From: Phaseolus vulgaris | Taxonomy: Eukaryota; Streptophyta; Magnoliopsida; Fabales; Fabaceae | Assembly: GCF_000499845.2 (NCBI RefSeq) | Contig: NC_023756.2 | Location: 41,417,393 to 41,481,392 of the forward strand | Direction of reading: 5' to 3' | DNA length: 64,000 nt | Part shown: positions 23,210-34,900 of the stretch, one piece after another | Position numbering within the stretch: the first letter of the stretch is position 1 | Layout of the letters: each line of letters starts with the position of its first letter | Position numbers and translations under genes: made by a program | Notes under the pieces: generated by a model | Told to the model about the DNA's origin: nothing | The model's input: only the letters and a program-made list of their open reading frames with translations | Database searches by the model: none

Positions 23210-24480
23210 GGGCATCTCATGTGTGAATTGGTGGAGATGTGAAGCATGGAGTTGGAGGAGGACATGATGAATAGAAGGATTACCTAGCAGACCTTCTCAT
23301 ACCTTGGTACTAGTGAGTTATATTGATGATGTTGCCTTAAGATTGTAGAAGGGTGAGGTAAGAAATAAAACTTCATTTAATGACATTATATTTGGTCATG
23401 TGTTATTGTGTATAGTTAGAAACATCAATATATTTTTTTAGGATCGAGGAAAGTTAAAGAGAGTCTTCCATTGATGCTTCATCCCTAAATTGAGGTTGCG
23501 GTGCTTAACTCTAGATTATTGTTATTGTGTAACATTAGCTATGAGATTGGTGATAATGGTCTTATTTAAGCCTCTGTGAAAAGGTGACACCAAGACACCA
23601 ACAATTTCCACATTTTTGTTGGTGTGATGATCTTCATCTTGGATAATGTGTCCACATTGCTACATATCCCCAATATGGGACAAATTTGTAAATGTATAAT
23701 GTTAGGTTTCGCAATAGCATCAACATTGTTAGTTGAGCTCTTAGGGGTCAACTTGGGTGATGCCATAATAGAGTTGAGGAATTTTCATGTTGCACACGTG
23801 AGGTTCAAAGGTGACGAGGAGTGTTTTGTGCAACAGAGACGAGAGTATGCAACGAGAACTTATTTGTTGCATCTTGTTAGATGCACAATATTTATTGATA
23901 AAAGTGTGAAATTTATTAATGTGTCGTATTTGAAATTGTTTAGTAATTTGAAGATGTGTGTTGGGTACTCATGGGGAGTTGTCACACTCACCCACATGTA
24001 TGACCAGATAGGAAATGTATGTTTTGCCCAAACAAAGCAGTTGGATGATTATGTCACGCTTTTACAGATAAATGATATACATATTTGTATAACTTAGACT
24101 TATTTTTTAATATAAGAATAATTTCTTAAAATTGTAATAAATGTGGATATATGAGCATTTTCCAAGGATGGGAATGAGGGATATGAATCCCATGTATAAG
24201 GAGGTTCTCCTCGAACTACACCACATGTGATTGGATGCCATATATACATCGTTGGCATTGTGCACATCCAATTAGGTGATATTATCTATTATGGTGTGAT
24301 CTAGAGTTCCTATAAATTCATTGTCTCAAAAGGTCATTTGAGTTTATATTCATGTTCTCAAAATACATCAGGTTCAGGATGTGCACATCATCATTTATAA
24401 GAGCCTATTTTATGAGAATTTAGGTATGAGCAGATGGTTCATTGACCCCCCTACCATTTGAAGGAGGTGTTGTGACGCTC
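23210..24480 (+). pseudogene. Decayed plant mobile domain (PMD / aminotransferase-like) gene
   Basis: The longest open piece is 23624-24097 (158 codons). It reads like the core of the plant mobile domain (MAIN / PP7-long-form type) found in host genes and Mutator-like and gypsy elements: LDNVSTLLHIP, YLLHLVRCTIFIDKS, YSWGVVTLTHMYDQ and KQLDDYVTLLQ. The same frame upstream has stops at 23567-23569 and 23585-23587 but still resembles the domain (ASVKR-HQDTNNFH). About 23310 reads YIDDVALRL, then a stop where Trp is usual, then KGE. Downstream, about 24145-24180 gives IYEHFP-like words, followed by further stops. It is a broken remnant, not an expressed gene; whether it came from a transposon or a host gene cannot be told. 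Confidence 0.8.
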
Positions 24481-24655
24481 ATAGGTGATAGGTGATTGCA
24501 CTTTGTTATGGTGTGATACTGGCTACACATTTTTCTTCGTATGCAATTGGATATATGCATTGGTTCAAATTTGTGTCACACTCATACATACTTCATGGAA
24601 TGGGGAAGATTGGCCATCTATATTACCCTATGAGACTTAAACACTTCTCTTAAAT

Positions 24656-25068
24656 GGTGTGTCCGTTTCGGACACACATATCGGACACCGACACTCGTAG
24701 GACACGTATCGGTGAAGTGTCCAATTCAAAAAATATTTGTTGGATTTTTGACAATTCTAGCACGATTCAAACACAATTTTAAAACGAAGAAATATATTAA
24801 TTTTCTAAAAGCTCAAACTTATTGTATAAATTTTTAGTATGATTATAAAAATAAGGAACAAATCCTTTTGAATCAACCATGAAAAACATCTTTCTGCTCC
24901 AAAAAAAACTGAAACATACTTGTGCACGTAAATCTTTATTGTCAATTTATATAATTCATAATTATATAATATATAAATTTGTGTCCCCGTGTCCTACATT
25001 TTAGAGATTATACATATCTTTGTATTCGAGTTGTATCAGTGCCTGTATCAATGTCTGTGCTACATAGG
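24656..25068. repeat. Dispersed MITE-like repeat, copy 2 (inverted relative to copy 1)
   Basis: Reverse-complement relative of 3717-3990: shared blocks include gtgtccaattc, gctcaaactta, ggacac words and the terminal ctgtgctacatag. It carries about 115 extra bases (about 24868-24980) absent from copy 1. Family unknown. Confidence 0.7.
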
Positions 25069-26333
25069 TATTACTACGTCATCAGTCGCATTGTCCAAAT
25101 GATGACGAGACACAACCGCATCATAACAAGAACATGGACATAGTAGTTAATAGTTTTGTTATGTACTTAGGTATTGCATTATTAAGTTTAAAAATATATT
25201 GTACATAAACTTGAAATCATTAGTATATGACTTATTCTGATTGTTTATGACAACCATGTTATGTGCTTAATGTAAACACTTGTATCTGACTAATATAAAA
25301 TTAAAACCATAACTTTTGTATTAAAGAAAAACAAAATTGTATTACATAACTTCAAAAAAAATATTAAAAAAATCATAAATTTTGAATCCAGAATATAAAA
25401 TCAAAATACAAAATTCTATTATGGAATGTAAAATCCACAATATTATGTGATATACAATCTGAAATACAAAATATATATTCTAAAATATACTATCTAAAAT
25501 AGAAATACGTATTCTGAAATTTACAATCTATAGTAAAAAAAATTAACTTTTAATGTTTTAAAATGTATGATCTAGAAAGGTTATTGGATGACACATTTTG
25601 AAATTGAAACTGAAAAACAAAAATGAAATACTCATTGAAATCGCGCCATCAACGCTATGAAACGTGATCATCCACTCCACTAATAACTAACAACAACCAC
25701 CAAACACCAACAATTACCGTCACCAAACACCATCGACCACCAAGTTCACAATTTTCACAAAATATTTAAATGCTTCAACACAAAGATATTGCATGCCTGG
25801 TAATTTATTTTTAGTAGGGTAAAATTAAAATTTTAAATTTTATGGGAATGCCGCTTTGAAATTACGAGGGTGCAAAAAGAAAATTCTTTCCCCAAATTGG
25901 TCTGGATCACGCTTTTTTTTTTAGCAAAACAAGAATTGGGCTCATGCAAAACTGTTAACTGCTATACTGAACGGGCCTTGTTATTGCACTATAACTTTTT
26001 CTTTGTAAAAAATCCTAGAAAAAAAAACGTTTACCTGCTAATGTAAATTCAATACAAATTTAATGTTACTAATTGCATCAACTAAATTTCTTAACTTTGT
26101 AAATTAGTTAATTAGATCTTATAAAGGGATTAAATAGAGGATTATACTTTTGTAGAAAATAAAAACTAGATGTTGTCCATTTTTCCAAGAGAAAAATAAT
26201 AAGGCACAATTGAGGTGGGAGAAAGTGTGGATAAGATAGGGGGGAAAAGAGAAGAATAAGAAGAGGGGTGTTTAAAAATACCGTGCAGTAGAAAGAGAAA
26301 AAGAAGGTGCAAAAATTAAGGCCCATAGAACTC
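25069..26333. other. Intergenic AT-rich DNA
   Basis: About 25370-25560 is a run of diverged short words (aatccagaatataaaat, aatctgaaatac, attctgaaatt), perhaps decayed relatives of the palindromic units in the neighbouring MITE. No gene was seen. Confidence 0.4.
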
Positions 26334-26342
26334 GTGAAAAAG

Positions 26343-26651
26343 GACTGTTTCTTCCTGCACCTCCATATCTTCTTTTGCCACCTCCATACACAACATGAAA
26401 ATATCTTTGTGTCACCCCCATAGAATAGTTTCTAGATTATGTAATCGGGAAACTCATTTAAAAAAGACTTCTGGGTTACATAATCCGGAAGCTAGATAAG
26501 ACTTCCAGATTATGTAATCAGAAGCTAATTACAATTTTGAAAAATAACTTCTGTATTATGTAATCCGGAATATTATAAAGAGGCATTTTTGGAAATTCGA
26601 AAATTTGTGGAGGTGATAGAATAAGGTATGGAGGTACAGGAAGAAACAGTC
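26343..26651. mobile_element. Mutator-like MITE, 309 bp, with 9-bp target duplication
   Basis: Ends are perfect 15-bp inverted repeats (GACTGTTTCTTCCTG ... CAGGAAGAAACAGTC). With mismatches the inverted match continues for about 45 bp. It is flanked by GTGAAAAAG at 26334-26342 and 26652-26660, a 9-bp duplication typical of Mutator-like elements. No coding capacity. The interior holds four near-palindromic units at about 26427-26454, 26466-26493, 26500-26526 and 26546-26573, all variants of CCGGATTATGTAATCCGG with further inverted flanks. Confidence 0.9.
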
Positions 26652-26660
26652 GTGAAAAAG

Positions 26661-28313
26661 AAATGTGTTTTTGGGAGCAAATTCTCCGTGCACCATATCG
26701 ACTTCAAGTGCACTCGATTTTCCACTAAAATGACGAATATACCCATGTGAAATTATGAAAATGACAATAAAAAAAGGTGTGGGTAAAAAAATACTTATAG
26801 AATCCCTTTTTTAAATACATTTCTGGATTTTGATTTACATAACACATCTCTTAATTCTAAAAATTCTTTTCCATAATGTATTTTTAGATTTTGTAATCTG
26901 AATTTTCTTTTCCATGTATTTTTTTCATTTTAGATTTTTTTTTACAAAAGAAGATTTTGATTTTTGAATTGTAATTTTTGAATTTTGAATTGTATTTTAG
27001 ATTTTTAAATTCGGAATAGAATGTGATTTTAGAAAATTTGAAAGATAATAGGGTATAGATTGAAATTGACATGATAATTTGCCAATTTTGGAGTATTCAG
27101 TTAGGTTAGGATGGTCAAAAAATCACCTGGCATACAAAAAAGAAGAGAAAATGAACAGAAAATAAAAATAAAGGAGAAGCAAATCTTAATAGAAAAACGC
27201 AATTTCTTTCATATAAAAACCGAAGAAACCAACTCATTTGAAGCTTGATATAACCTTGAAATGGAAACTCTTAAGAAACTGAAAAGGGTTCATAATTGAG
27301 AGGAACATATCACTGATAAAATATCAATTGTGATAGGCATGGATTGAATTAGGTTTTGTGAAAATTATTTTTATTATAGTTTTTTAATCATAATTGCTAA
27401 ATATAATGATTTATGTATTCTTATGTAAAATAAAACATTGAGTCATAAATGGTAATTTGAGTATTACAGTATTATTTTATTTTAAATTTAAATTTCATAT
27501 ACTAAAAATTTAAAATAATTACATACATGATTGTATTAAAAAAAGTAACATTAATAAAATAAGTTAGTTGTAATGAATTTTATTAATTTTTTTTACTATT
27601 TTTTAAAATATTCTTAGAGCAATTAAAGGTGACATTTATTAAAGCTAGTATATGTTAGAAAAAAAATCAGTCAAAATTTTATTTATATTTGAAAATAAAA
27701 AGAGTTTTTTTGTCTATAAATGAGAATCGAGATACTAAGTTATTAATTATTTGATCAAGTTTTTTCTTAAGTTTTTAAAATATATTTTTATTCTTTGAAA
27801 TTTGCCTCAATTAGTTTTTTCAGTTTTTTAAATAAAAAAAACCTGTAAAGTCCTTAAAAAAAAATAATCTTTCAAAAAATCTTCCAAAGCCAGTTCCTAT
27901 AAAAATCTGTTGATCTCTCTCCACTGTCAAAATAAAACATGTATCATTAAATTAAATATGTTAATTTCCTTTTAATTTTTACAAATTCTTATTAAATCCA
28001 TGTAATTAAGATAGTTTTTTATTCCCTCATTCATCGAATACAGGAAACAAATTACTCGTATTTTTTCTCATTAACATTAGAAATATAATAAAAATTATAA
28101 AAATAAATGATAAATAAAAATTGACATGTTCAATAATACATATATTATTTTTATAGTAAATTCATTAATCACATATAACAATTAGTAATATGTATTCCTT
28201 GCGTAATCAATAGTATTAATAATGGAAACGACATGGGACCAATTTATTTTGAAGGACTAATTTATTAATTTTCAAAAATAAAAAGTAATTATATGTTATG
28301 ACTAATTTATAGA
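26661..28313. other. Intergenic AT-rich DNA
   Basis: Very AT-rich, with runs of attttgaatttt-like words around 26820-27060. No gene or defined repeat recognised. Confidence 0.5.
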
Positions 28314-28918
28314 TATTTCCATGTCACATAATAATTTCTTCATAACTCTACATCCAATTTTCAACCATTAATGATTCCATTAATGAATGTGGAGACACCA
28401 CTTAAAAGCATTTCACATGGTATGAGTTTAGACATTAATTTAGAATCATTTTTGGCCACCACAAGAAAGAGTTTCCATACACCTTCTACAACCTCACAAT
28501 TACACCATGCACAATATTAAGTCTAAGCCATGCGCAATATTAAGCCTAAGCTCCAATTAATGCAAGAAAAAAAGAAAAAAAAAAGGAACAAGTAAAAGTG
28601 CAAAATTCAAATAATAGGATTGGTGAAAGATAATCTCTATCTATCCTTCATTATTAAATGGTATACTCGGAAAATGGATATGCTTGCGTTCAACCTGTTC
28701 TAAATATTAATTAATTATTTTTTTATATAAAATTAAAAATTAGAATGAAAGAAACATGATATTATTAAGTGTTTTTTTTAAAATGGTACAAATTTTTCTT
28801 TTTCTAATGTGAAATATCAAGAAATAAATTATAATTATATAAATTTCAAATGAGGGTATTAAATAACAATTGGATAAAGGTCAACACATTATAGAAAAAA
28901 AGTAAAATTGATCAAATG
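28314..28918. repeat. Long direct repeat, left copy
   Basis: Homologous in the same orientation to 31539-31986. Shared blocks include aatttcttcataactctaca, agacattaattt, ggccaccaca, agagtttccat, attaaataacaattggat and a shared gatcaaat end. This copy contains about 160 extra bases in its right half. The two copies abut the two ends of the gypsy fragment. Confidence 0.85.
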
Positions 28919-28935
28919 TATTTGCTTGGATTGCA

Positions 28936-29574
28936 TCAGCATTCGGGGGGGGGGGGGGGGGGGATTGGGACTTGCTTGGGTGTGGGAAGGAATTGTGCAC
29001 TCAACGCCTCCTCCAGGATTCGTCCTCGGTCTATATTTAAAGGTGTGTACTTCGTGAACTTCGAAAACTTTGGTTTCCTTGTTTTTTTATTACCATGATG
29101 CTTGGAGTATTTATCTATCTCCTTCTTCTCGGGCACCAACTATGCCCGAGCTTTGTTTTGATACTCCTTCCACTCTTCTAACTGCATGAACTTTGCCCCT
29201 CTTTTTCCCAATTCGTTTAGGTTCACAGTTGCACATATTGTCGACGAAAGGACCCGACTTTAGTGTTGTTACCATGTGGTGCATAGCTACTTCGACGCTC
29301 AAATTCCTTATATTCAGGGTTACCTTCCTAAACCTCTCCATGAACGCTTTAAGGGATTTTTCTTTTTCTTCGTGGATGTTCACCAACACGATGGAAGTAA
29401 GGTGATGGGATCAACTTGTGGCGAATTGGGTTCCAAACTTCATTGCCAGCGTGTCGAAACAGTCAATTGATAATGGTGGTAAACAGGTGAACCAGTTGAG
29501 CACCCCCCCCCCCTCACCTTCAGCGAGGTAGGGAAGATACGACTTATGACAACATTTTTCGTGCTATACAAACT
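28936..29574 (-). pseudogene. Gypsy gag, C-terminal part
   Basis: In minus sense it has the hallmarks of Ty3/gypsy gag: SRIFPTSLK, then LNWF-LPP-SIDCFDTLA, KFGTQFATS, NIHEEKEKSLKAFMERF and later YTPLNIDRGRILEEAL. A stop lies in the middle (agt tga tcc) and a frame change occurs further on. A C11 run (29503-29513) lies in the LPP region, where length changes would shift frame. Not translatable as a whole. Confidence 0.8.
28945..28963. repeat. G19 homopolymer
   Basis: Nineteen consecutive G, placed close to the truncated end of the gypsy gag. Its exact length may be unreliable in the assembly. Confidence 0.9.
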
Positions 29575-30708
29575 AGATAAGTATCATATTTCTGTAATAT
29601 TTCATATTAAAATACATGCACTTATGGATATTAATTGATAAAATAACTATAATATAACCCCTAATTTATGAATTTAGACCATTTTACATTTTTTTTATTA
29701 TAATTTGAATAAGAAAAATTTATTCCCAAATTTGTGTTAATTTCAGGATTTTAGGGAAGAATGAAGATGAAAGGACAAAAGAAGAATAAATAAAGATGAA
29801 AAGGGAAAGTTGGAACACTCCAGCACTCGCACAAGCGAGCCCAATCTCGCCCAAGCAAGACCACTCCTTAGATGTTGGGTTTGTTTTCGTCCAACTCACC
29901 TAGGTGAACCCAATCACACCTAGGCGAGAAGTTCCTTAGCCCAAGCCCAACTAGTTTAAATATGAGGCGTGAGGCACAACCCTAGACATCAATGGGGAGA
30001 ACAGAAGGTGTTAAAAAACCCTAGAGGTGACACCCATCAAGGAGAAACGTCCTTAATCTTCTTTTCTTACTTTCCATGCTTGTAATGGCCAACATGAGTG
30101 GCTAATTCTTCCCTTTGAGATTGTGAGTAATATGTTCAAACTCTTATGTATTGAGGTGATATTTAAATATAATATTTTGTTCTTGATTGATGATTGATAT
30201 TTTCATTTTATTTTTAATGCTTGTTTACCATATTCAAGATCCTTACATTTGACTGAAAAGTATCTCTAAGTTTCTGACTCATGCTAGGGATAGATTTGAA
30301 ATGTTAATTGCTATAAACATCTAATCGTAATGCTAAGGAGTTTTTATAAATATGCAAGGAATCAATATTTAGGAGACTTTCTTAATAATTTTATATGCGA
30401 GAAATCGATATAAATGACTTTTATATGGACATCAACATCAATCAAAGGATAGAATATTACTATGCTTTTCAAAATACAAAAGAGTAAGAAGGATGAACCT
30501 CAATCCCAATTGAACCAACAAACTCTTTAACTCGCTTTCTTTACAATTCTTACAATCATTATAACAAACTCCCAACAAACTTTATTATTTTGTTTTCTAT
30601 TTAGTGAATCTTTTACTTGAAAATTCAAATGTTCCTTGTGGGTTTTATATTCGTCCTTAGGGACAAATTATTACTTCTGACGCAATAAACTTACCAAAAA
30701 AGTCATCA
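29575..30708 (+). mobile_element. Solo LTR (1134 bp) of a gypsy-type family, with TSD AAACT
   Basis: Flanked by AAACT at 29570-29574 and 30709-30713. If the insert is ignored, the gag frame on the other strand runs on smoothly across the junction (QMS then LYSTKN), which independently confirms the boundaries. The right end is CA; the left end is AG where TG is expected. The interior is non-coding, with the block catgagtggctaattctt common in such LTRs. A diverged copy lies at about 44332-45130. It is nested within the older gag. Confidence 0.85.
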
Positions 30709-30905
30709 AAACTCATCTGAGAATTGTACACATCGAGGTGCTCATCGAGATTTGTTGTATCGTTATACCGGTTTATGGCACCCTTCCAGTTGTGTGGTAT
30801 CTGGGCCTCCATAATATTGTCCACAAAAGGGTGTCGTCTGAATCCTCTAGTTATGTAGGTATTAGAAGATATATTCAGCTTGGATTCGATGATCTCAGTG
30901 TCGAA
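30709..30905 (-). pseudogene. Gypsy gag, N-terminal part
   Basis: In minus sense this reads HPFVDNIMEAQIPHNWKG, then NDTTNLDEHLDVYNSQM, the conserved start of gypsy gag. It rejoins the C-terminal part once the solo LTR is set aside. Confidence 0.75.
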
Positions 30906-31162
30906 GTGCAGGGTTATTTTGTCATAGCCGATTGGAAAATTATCGGGGTGACCTTATGGGTCGTGTTACGCTCGTCATCCTCCTCCTGTTGGCCCTTGGA
31001 CCCCTTGGCCAACTTCTTTCTCATCTCCTTGTTCTCCAGTCAGAGGGCTTGGACCTGCTCTCAATTTCATTTTTTTTCATCTCTTGTTGTAGTGCTAGGA
31101 GTAGGGTGATGTGATCGCTTTCCATTGTTTCTCTTTGTTCGTTCTTCTTGCTTTGTGTTGAT

Positions 31163-31538
31163 ACCATAAAATCTTTACCAAGTCCTTCTTGATCCCATGG
31201 TGGACGCCTATTGTATTTACAAAAAGGTCGAAAAGGTCTCAGTTCTCCCTTAAGCTCTCGAAATCACTTCAATGCTTACTTTGAGGTGGTTAAGTGTAAT
31301 AAACATTTTTTAATGCGTACATTTACCTTGGTAAATGTGCCTATTTATAGGATCTTGGTAGGACTCTAACACTGGGCCGAGATTAGGGTAGGTTTTCAAG
31401 TTAACCTATGGATTTTATGTGGATTTTCGTACAACAATTAAGGTAATCATTTTGTATTAAGAAATGCATGTCAGAACCATGTTCAAGGGTACTCAATCAA
31501 CAAGGTTGACAAAGGCCCCCTTGGGACTATATGTTACA
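31163..31538 (-). repeat. 5' LTR-like segment of the gypsy fragment
   Basis: On the minus strand it begins TGTAACAT and has a TATAAATA promoter-like box. It is followed by tggtatcaac, a partial initiator-Met primer site. There is no second copy in the window, so it is inferred from structure only. Confidence 0.5.
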
Positions 31539-31986
31539 ATTTTCATGTCACAAATAATTTCTTCATAACTCTACATTCAATTTTCAATCATTCATAGATG
31601 TGGAAACACCACTTAAATCATTCCACATGATATGATTTTAGACATTAATTTGCAACCTTTGGCCACCACACAAAAGAAGAGTTTCCATGCACCTTTACAA
31701 CTTCACAATTACACAATGCACAATATTATTCTAAAGCCTAAGCTCTAATAAACAAAAGTGCAAGATGCAAACAATGGGATGGGTGAGAGATAATATTTCC
31801 CGATTTCGAGATTAGGAGATTATCTTTTAGTAATATCTTTTACAACTTCCTAAAAGATACATGTTTTATTTTCTCAAATGCCAAATATAAAATAAAATTA
31901 TAGTTATATAAATTTCAAATAAGAATATTAAATAACAATTGGATAAAGGTAAAAAAATTATAAAAAAGAGTAAAAATGATCAAATA
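31539..31986. repeat. Long direct repeat, right copy
   Basis: Partner of 28314-28918, shorter by about 160 bases. It starts exactly where the gypsy LTR-like segment ends. Confidence 0.85.
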
Positions 31987-34900
31987 ACCCGAGATAAGTT
32001 TTAAAACTAAGGATAAAAAAAAAGTTAATATAAGATTTTTAGGTTACTTAGAAATTAGCAGTCATTTACATTTATCCAAGGACAATTATGTCATAACTGA
32101 AACGTGTGCAGAGGAATGCAACATTGTGATCAAATTATAATTGAGATATGATGAAGGAGATAAATTTTGCTCGATTTTTTCTACCATGGATAAATTGCCA
32201 CTAAAATTGTTTTACTTGCTATAATGTTTTGTTTTGTGATCTCTTTTGGTTGTCATATATAGAAATGTAATGCATTTGACATTTGTGTGTTTTAGTGGTG
32301 TTTTGTAGTACTAAGATAATATCACCTTAGTCTTTTTTATAAATATGATTGGATATCCATCAAATGCTTTATTAACTATTTTTTCTTAACAAATAAAAAA
32401 AAGTTACATAATATATTAAAAGTGTTTTGATAAAATAAAACGAAGACAAATATAAAGACTAAAATACTCATACTCGTACTCAGTCAATATGAGAATTCTC
32501 CTTCAAAATTGAGATGAATTCAAATCATACTTAGAGATATGAATCCATTTGTCATCGTAACCAAAACTTACCAAAACCCATTCTTTTCAAATTTTAGTTG
32601 CAACAAAATGAATTAAGCCTTCTATTAATTAGTATTATTATTATTATTATTTGTTACATGTGCCTATCTATTTGTGGGGTATTATACATCCAACTATATA
32701 TACAACATGAACCTTTTTGTTGACAAATATTTGAAATGCTCTGATTTAATTATCTAATGTATTAAGCACTAGCACTATGACAAGTCCTTCCAAGAGGGCC
32801 GAAGATGGGTATCATATGCCGAAACCTCTCACTTTTTTAGATTTCATATTATTGTAGGGATATATACTGTTGTATTGTTTCATTGACCAACTGGGTATGA
32901 AGAATAAGTTGGAAAATTTTAAACTTGGAAAGTTTAAAATTTTCATGAAAGCAAATAAACTCAACATATTATGTCATCTTAATAATAATCTACCATGAGA
33001 AACAACAATCTTTACTACATTGGACTTCAAGGATCTTTGAAAACCCAACCAAGGATAGTTTAGTAAAATTATAAAATCCAATATTTTAGTAACCATCTTT
33101 GTATTAATGCAAATTATAAATGGGTTGGCACTATGGTTATATACCCACACCTTTAAAGTACCTTTTGAAAAAGCAAATGTTGTTGTTTTGCCATCCACAC
33201 GTCTGCTCCAAGGTCTTGGCATTAAATTCATCATGGTGTTAGAGAATATGAGAAGCAATTATGGCATAGCATGCAGCCATAATGTAGCAAAGTTTTCTTT
33301 AAAAAAGATCACATGATTGAGCAAAGTGGTTGTAGGGGCCAATGCCTAACTCATTTCTCCACGCTATCAAATGTCACCAAAAGGATTGGACAATAATTCC
33401 AAGTATATTTTAGCCACTTGCATTAGAAAAATGAAAAGAAAAAAAAAAGATGAAAAACTTGCATTAGAAACTAAGGGATACCCTATTTAATTTGTATGTG
33501 GCATGCCCAAAAGATGTGGTGGAGGAGGTCCATGGACAGAATCATATGTGATTTTTTTGACAAAGGGGACATTTTACATTGGGGTGTTTCCCTGTCTGGT
33601 TAGAAACACATATAACATCATTAATGGGTGTGTCGTGTTATTGGGTAGTGGAGTAGCATCTCTCACATCACCATATCGATTAGGCCCTCACTATCAAACT
33701 CTCAAAGGGTTGGTTTTGTACTTTACATTCATTCATGGTGGAATACCCTTTTGCTCTTTCATTTTCTTTCTCTTTTTTCTCTTTCTTAATATTTATGGAA
33801 CTTTGCATGTGATGTGATACCAAGTAAATGTGATTAGAGTATGTCGTATGCAATGGAGTTTGTAAACATGATTATAGTCACATCAAATTTATCATTAGTG
33901 ATAATAATGTCTTCCTTAATTCTCTTTACATAATTTTTTTAATCTAACTCTGATGCAAATGCATAGTTCTTCTTTTCTAACTAAACATACATACTTTATA
34001 TCGAACTAATCATCCAAATTTAACATTACATGTATTCTGTAAATGCTTATATCCACAACTGTTAATCAAGATAACGATGTTGAGTTATAAAGAATCAATT
34101 TTAGTGTTTGAAATTTTCTCAAAGATGTTCTAGAAGCGTAACAAGGTTCACCTTCATGCATGATATCTTGCAATACATCAACAAGATTTTGTCATTATCG
34201 TTAATTAGTGACCCTTTTCATAGTATCAACCCATATGAATAAATCTACAAACCTACGAAAGATATACCAACATAAATAAAACAGCGTACACATGTAGTGT
34301 TCTGCAAAAGAGGTAAAATACAGGAACAAGTGAAAACATGAGTAGAAAAATAATGTTAAAAAAAGTGTGGTAATCACGAAGTCATCGTGGTTGCCATAAT
34401 GGTTTTGATCTATGCCTGAATGCATATGGTACCATTTGTTTATAATAATCTAATATAGAAAAGGTGGCATTGACTTTTGGCGTTATAAATGATGACAAAT
34501 AAACCTACCCATTTTTCTCTTCCTTCTGCATATGGCTATTAACAATGATTAATCATTGCTGAGTTGAGATGTCAAGGACAATTGATTACAACCATCACCA
34601 GCTGGCTTTGTGGTTCAAAACATTTAATTCTACTAAGACCCTATTTTCTGGTCCATAAACAATTTACACACCACACAATTTAAAATCAAGAGAAAAAACT
34701 GTACCAAAATGAATGAAATGAATACTGATAGAACTAGAACCCAAGTTCAATGATTGTCATGAACCACAACACAAAGAATAGCATACATTGTCTTCTAAGA
34801 CTATATTATACTATAAATATTAGTTTTAAAGTAAAGCATTACACAGTATGTATTTAAATAACAATTTAAAGAATTTGTGTTGTTAGTACATTCTTGTGAT

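Larger units (their letters stand above)
28919..31538 (-). mobile_element. Truncated Ty3/gypsy element (5' LTR plus gag), split by a solo LTR
   Basis: In minus sense the element begins with an LTR-like segment (about 31538-31163) that starts TGTAACAT and contains a TATAAATA box near 31350. Next come a primer-site-like ggtatcaa, a gag leader, gag part 1 (about 30905-30709), an inserted solo LTR (29575-30708), then gag part 2 (about 29574-28936). The pol region and 3' LTR are missing: the sequence stops at about 28919, next to a 19-base G run. Gag has stops and a frameshift. Confidence 0.8.

Noticed and set aside
28314..31986. Reading the two long direct repeats as LTRs of one element
   Set aside because: The right copy lies outside a separate LTR-like segment with its own TG end, TATA box and primer site, and no matching segment flanks the left copy. 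They are better described as a flanking duplication.
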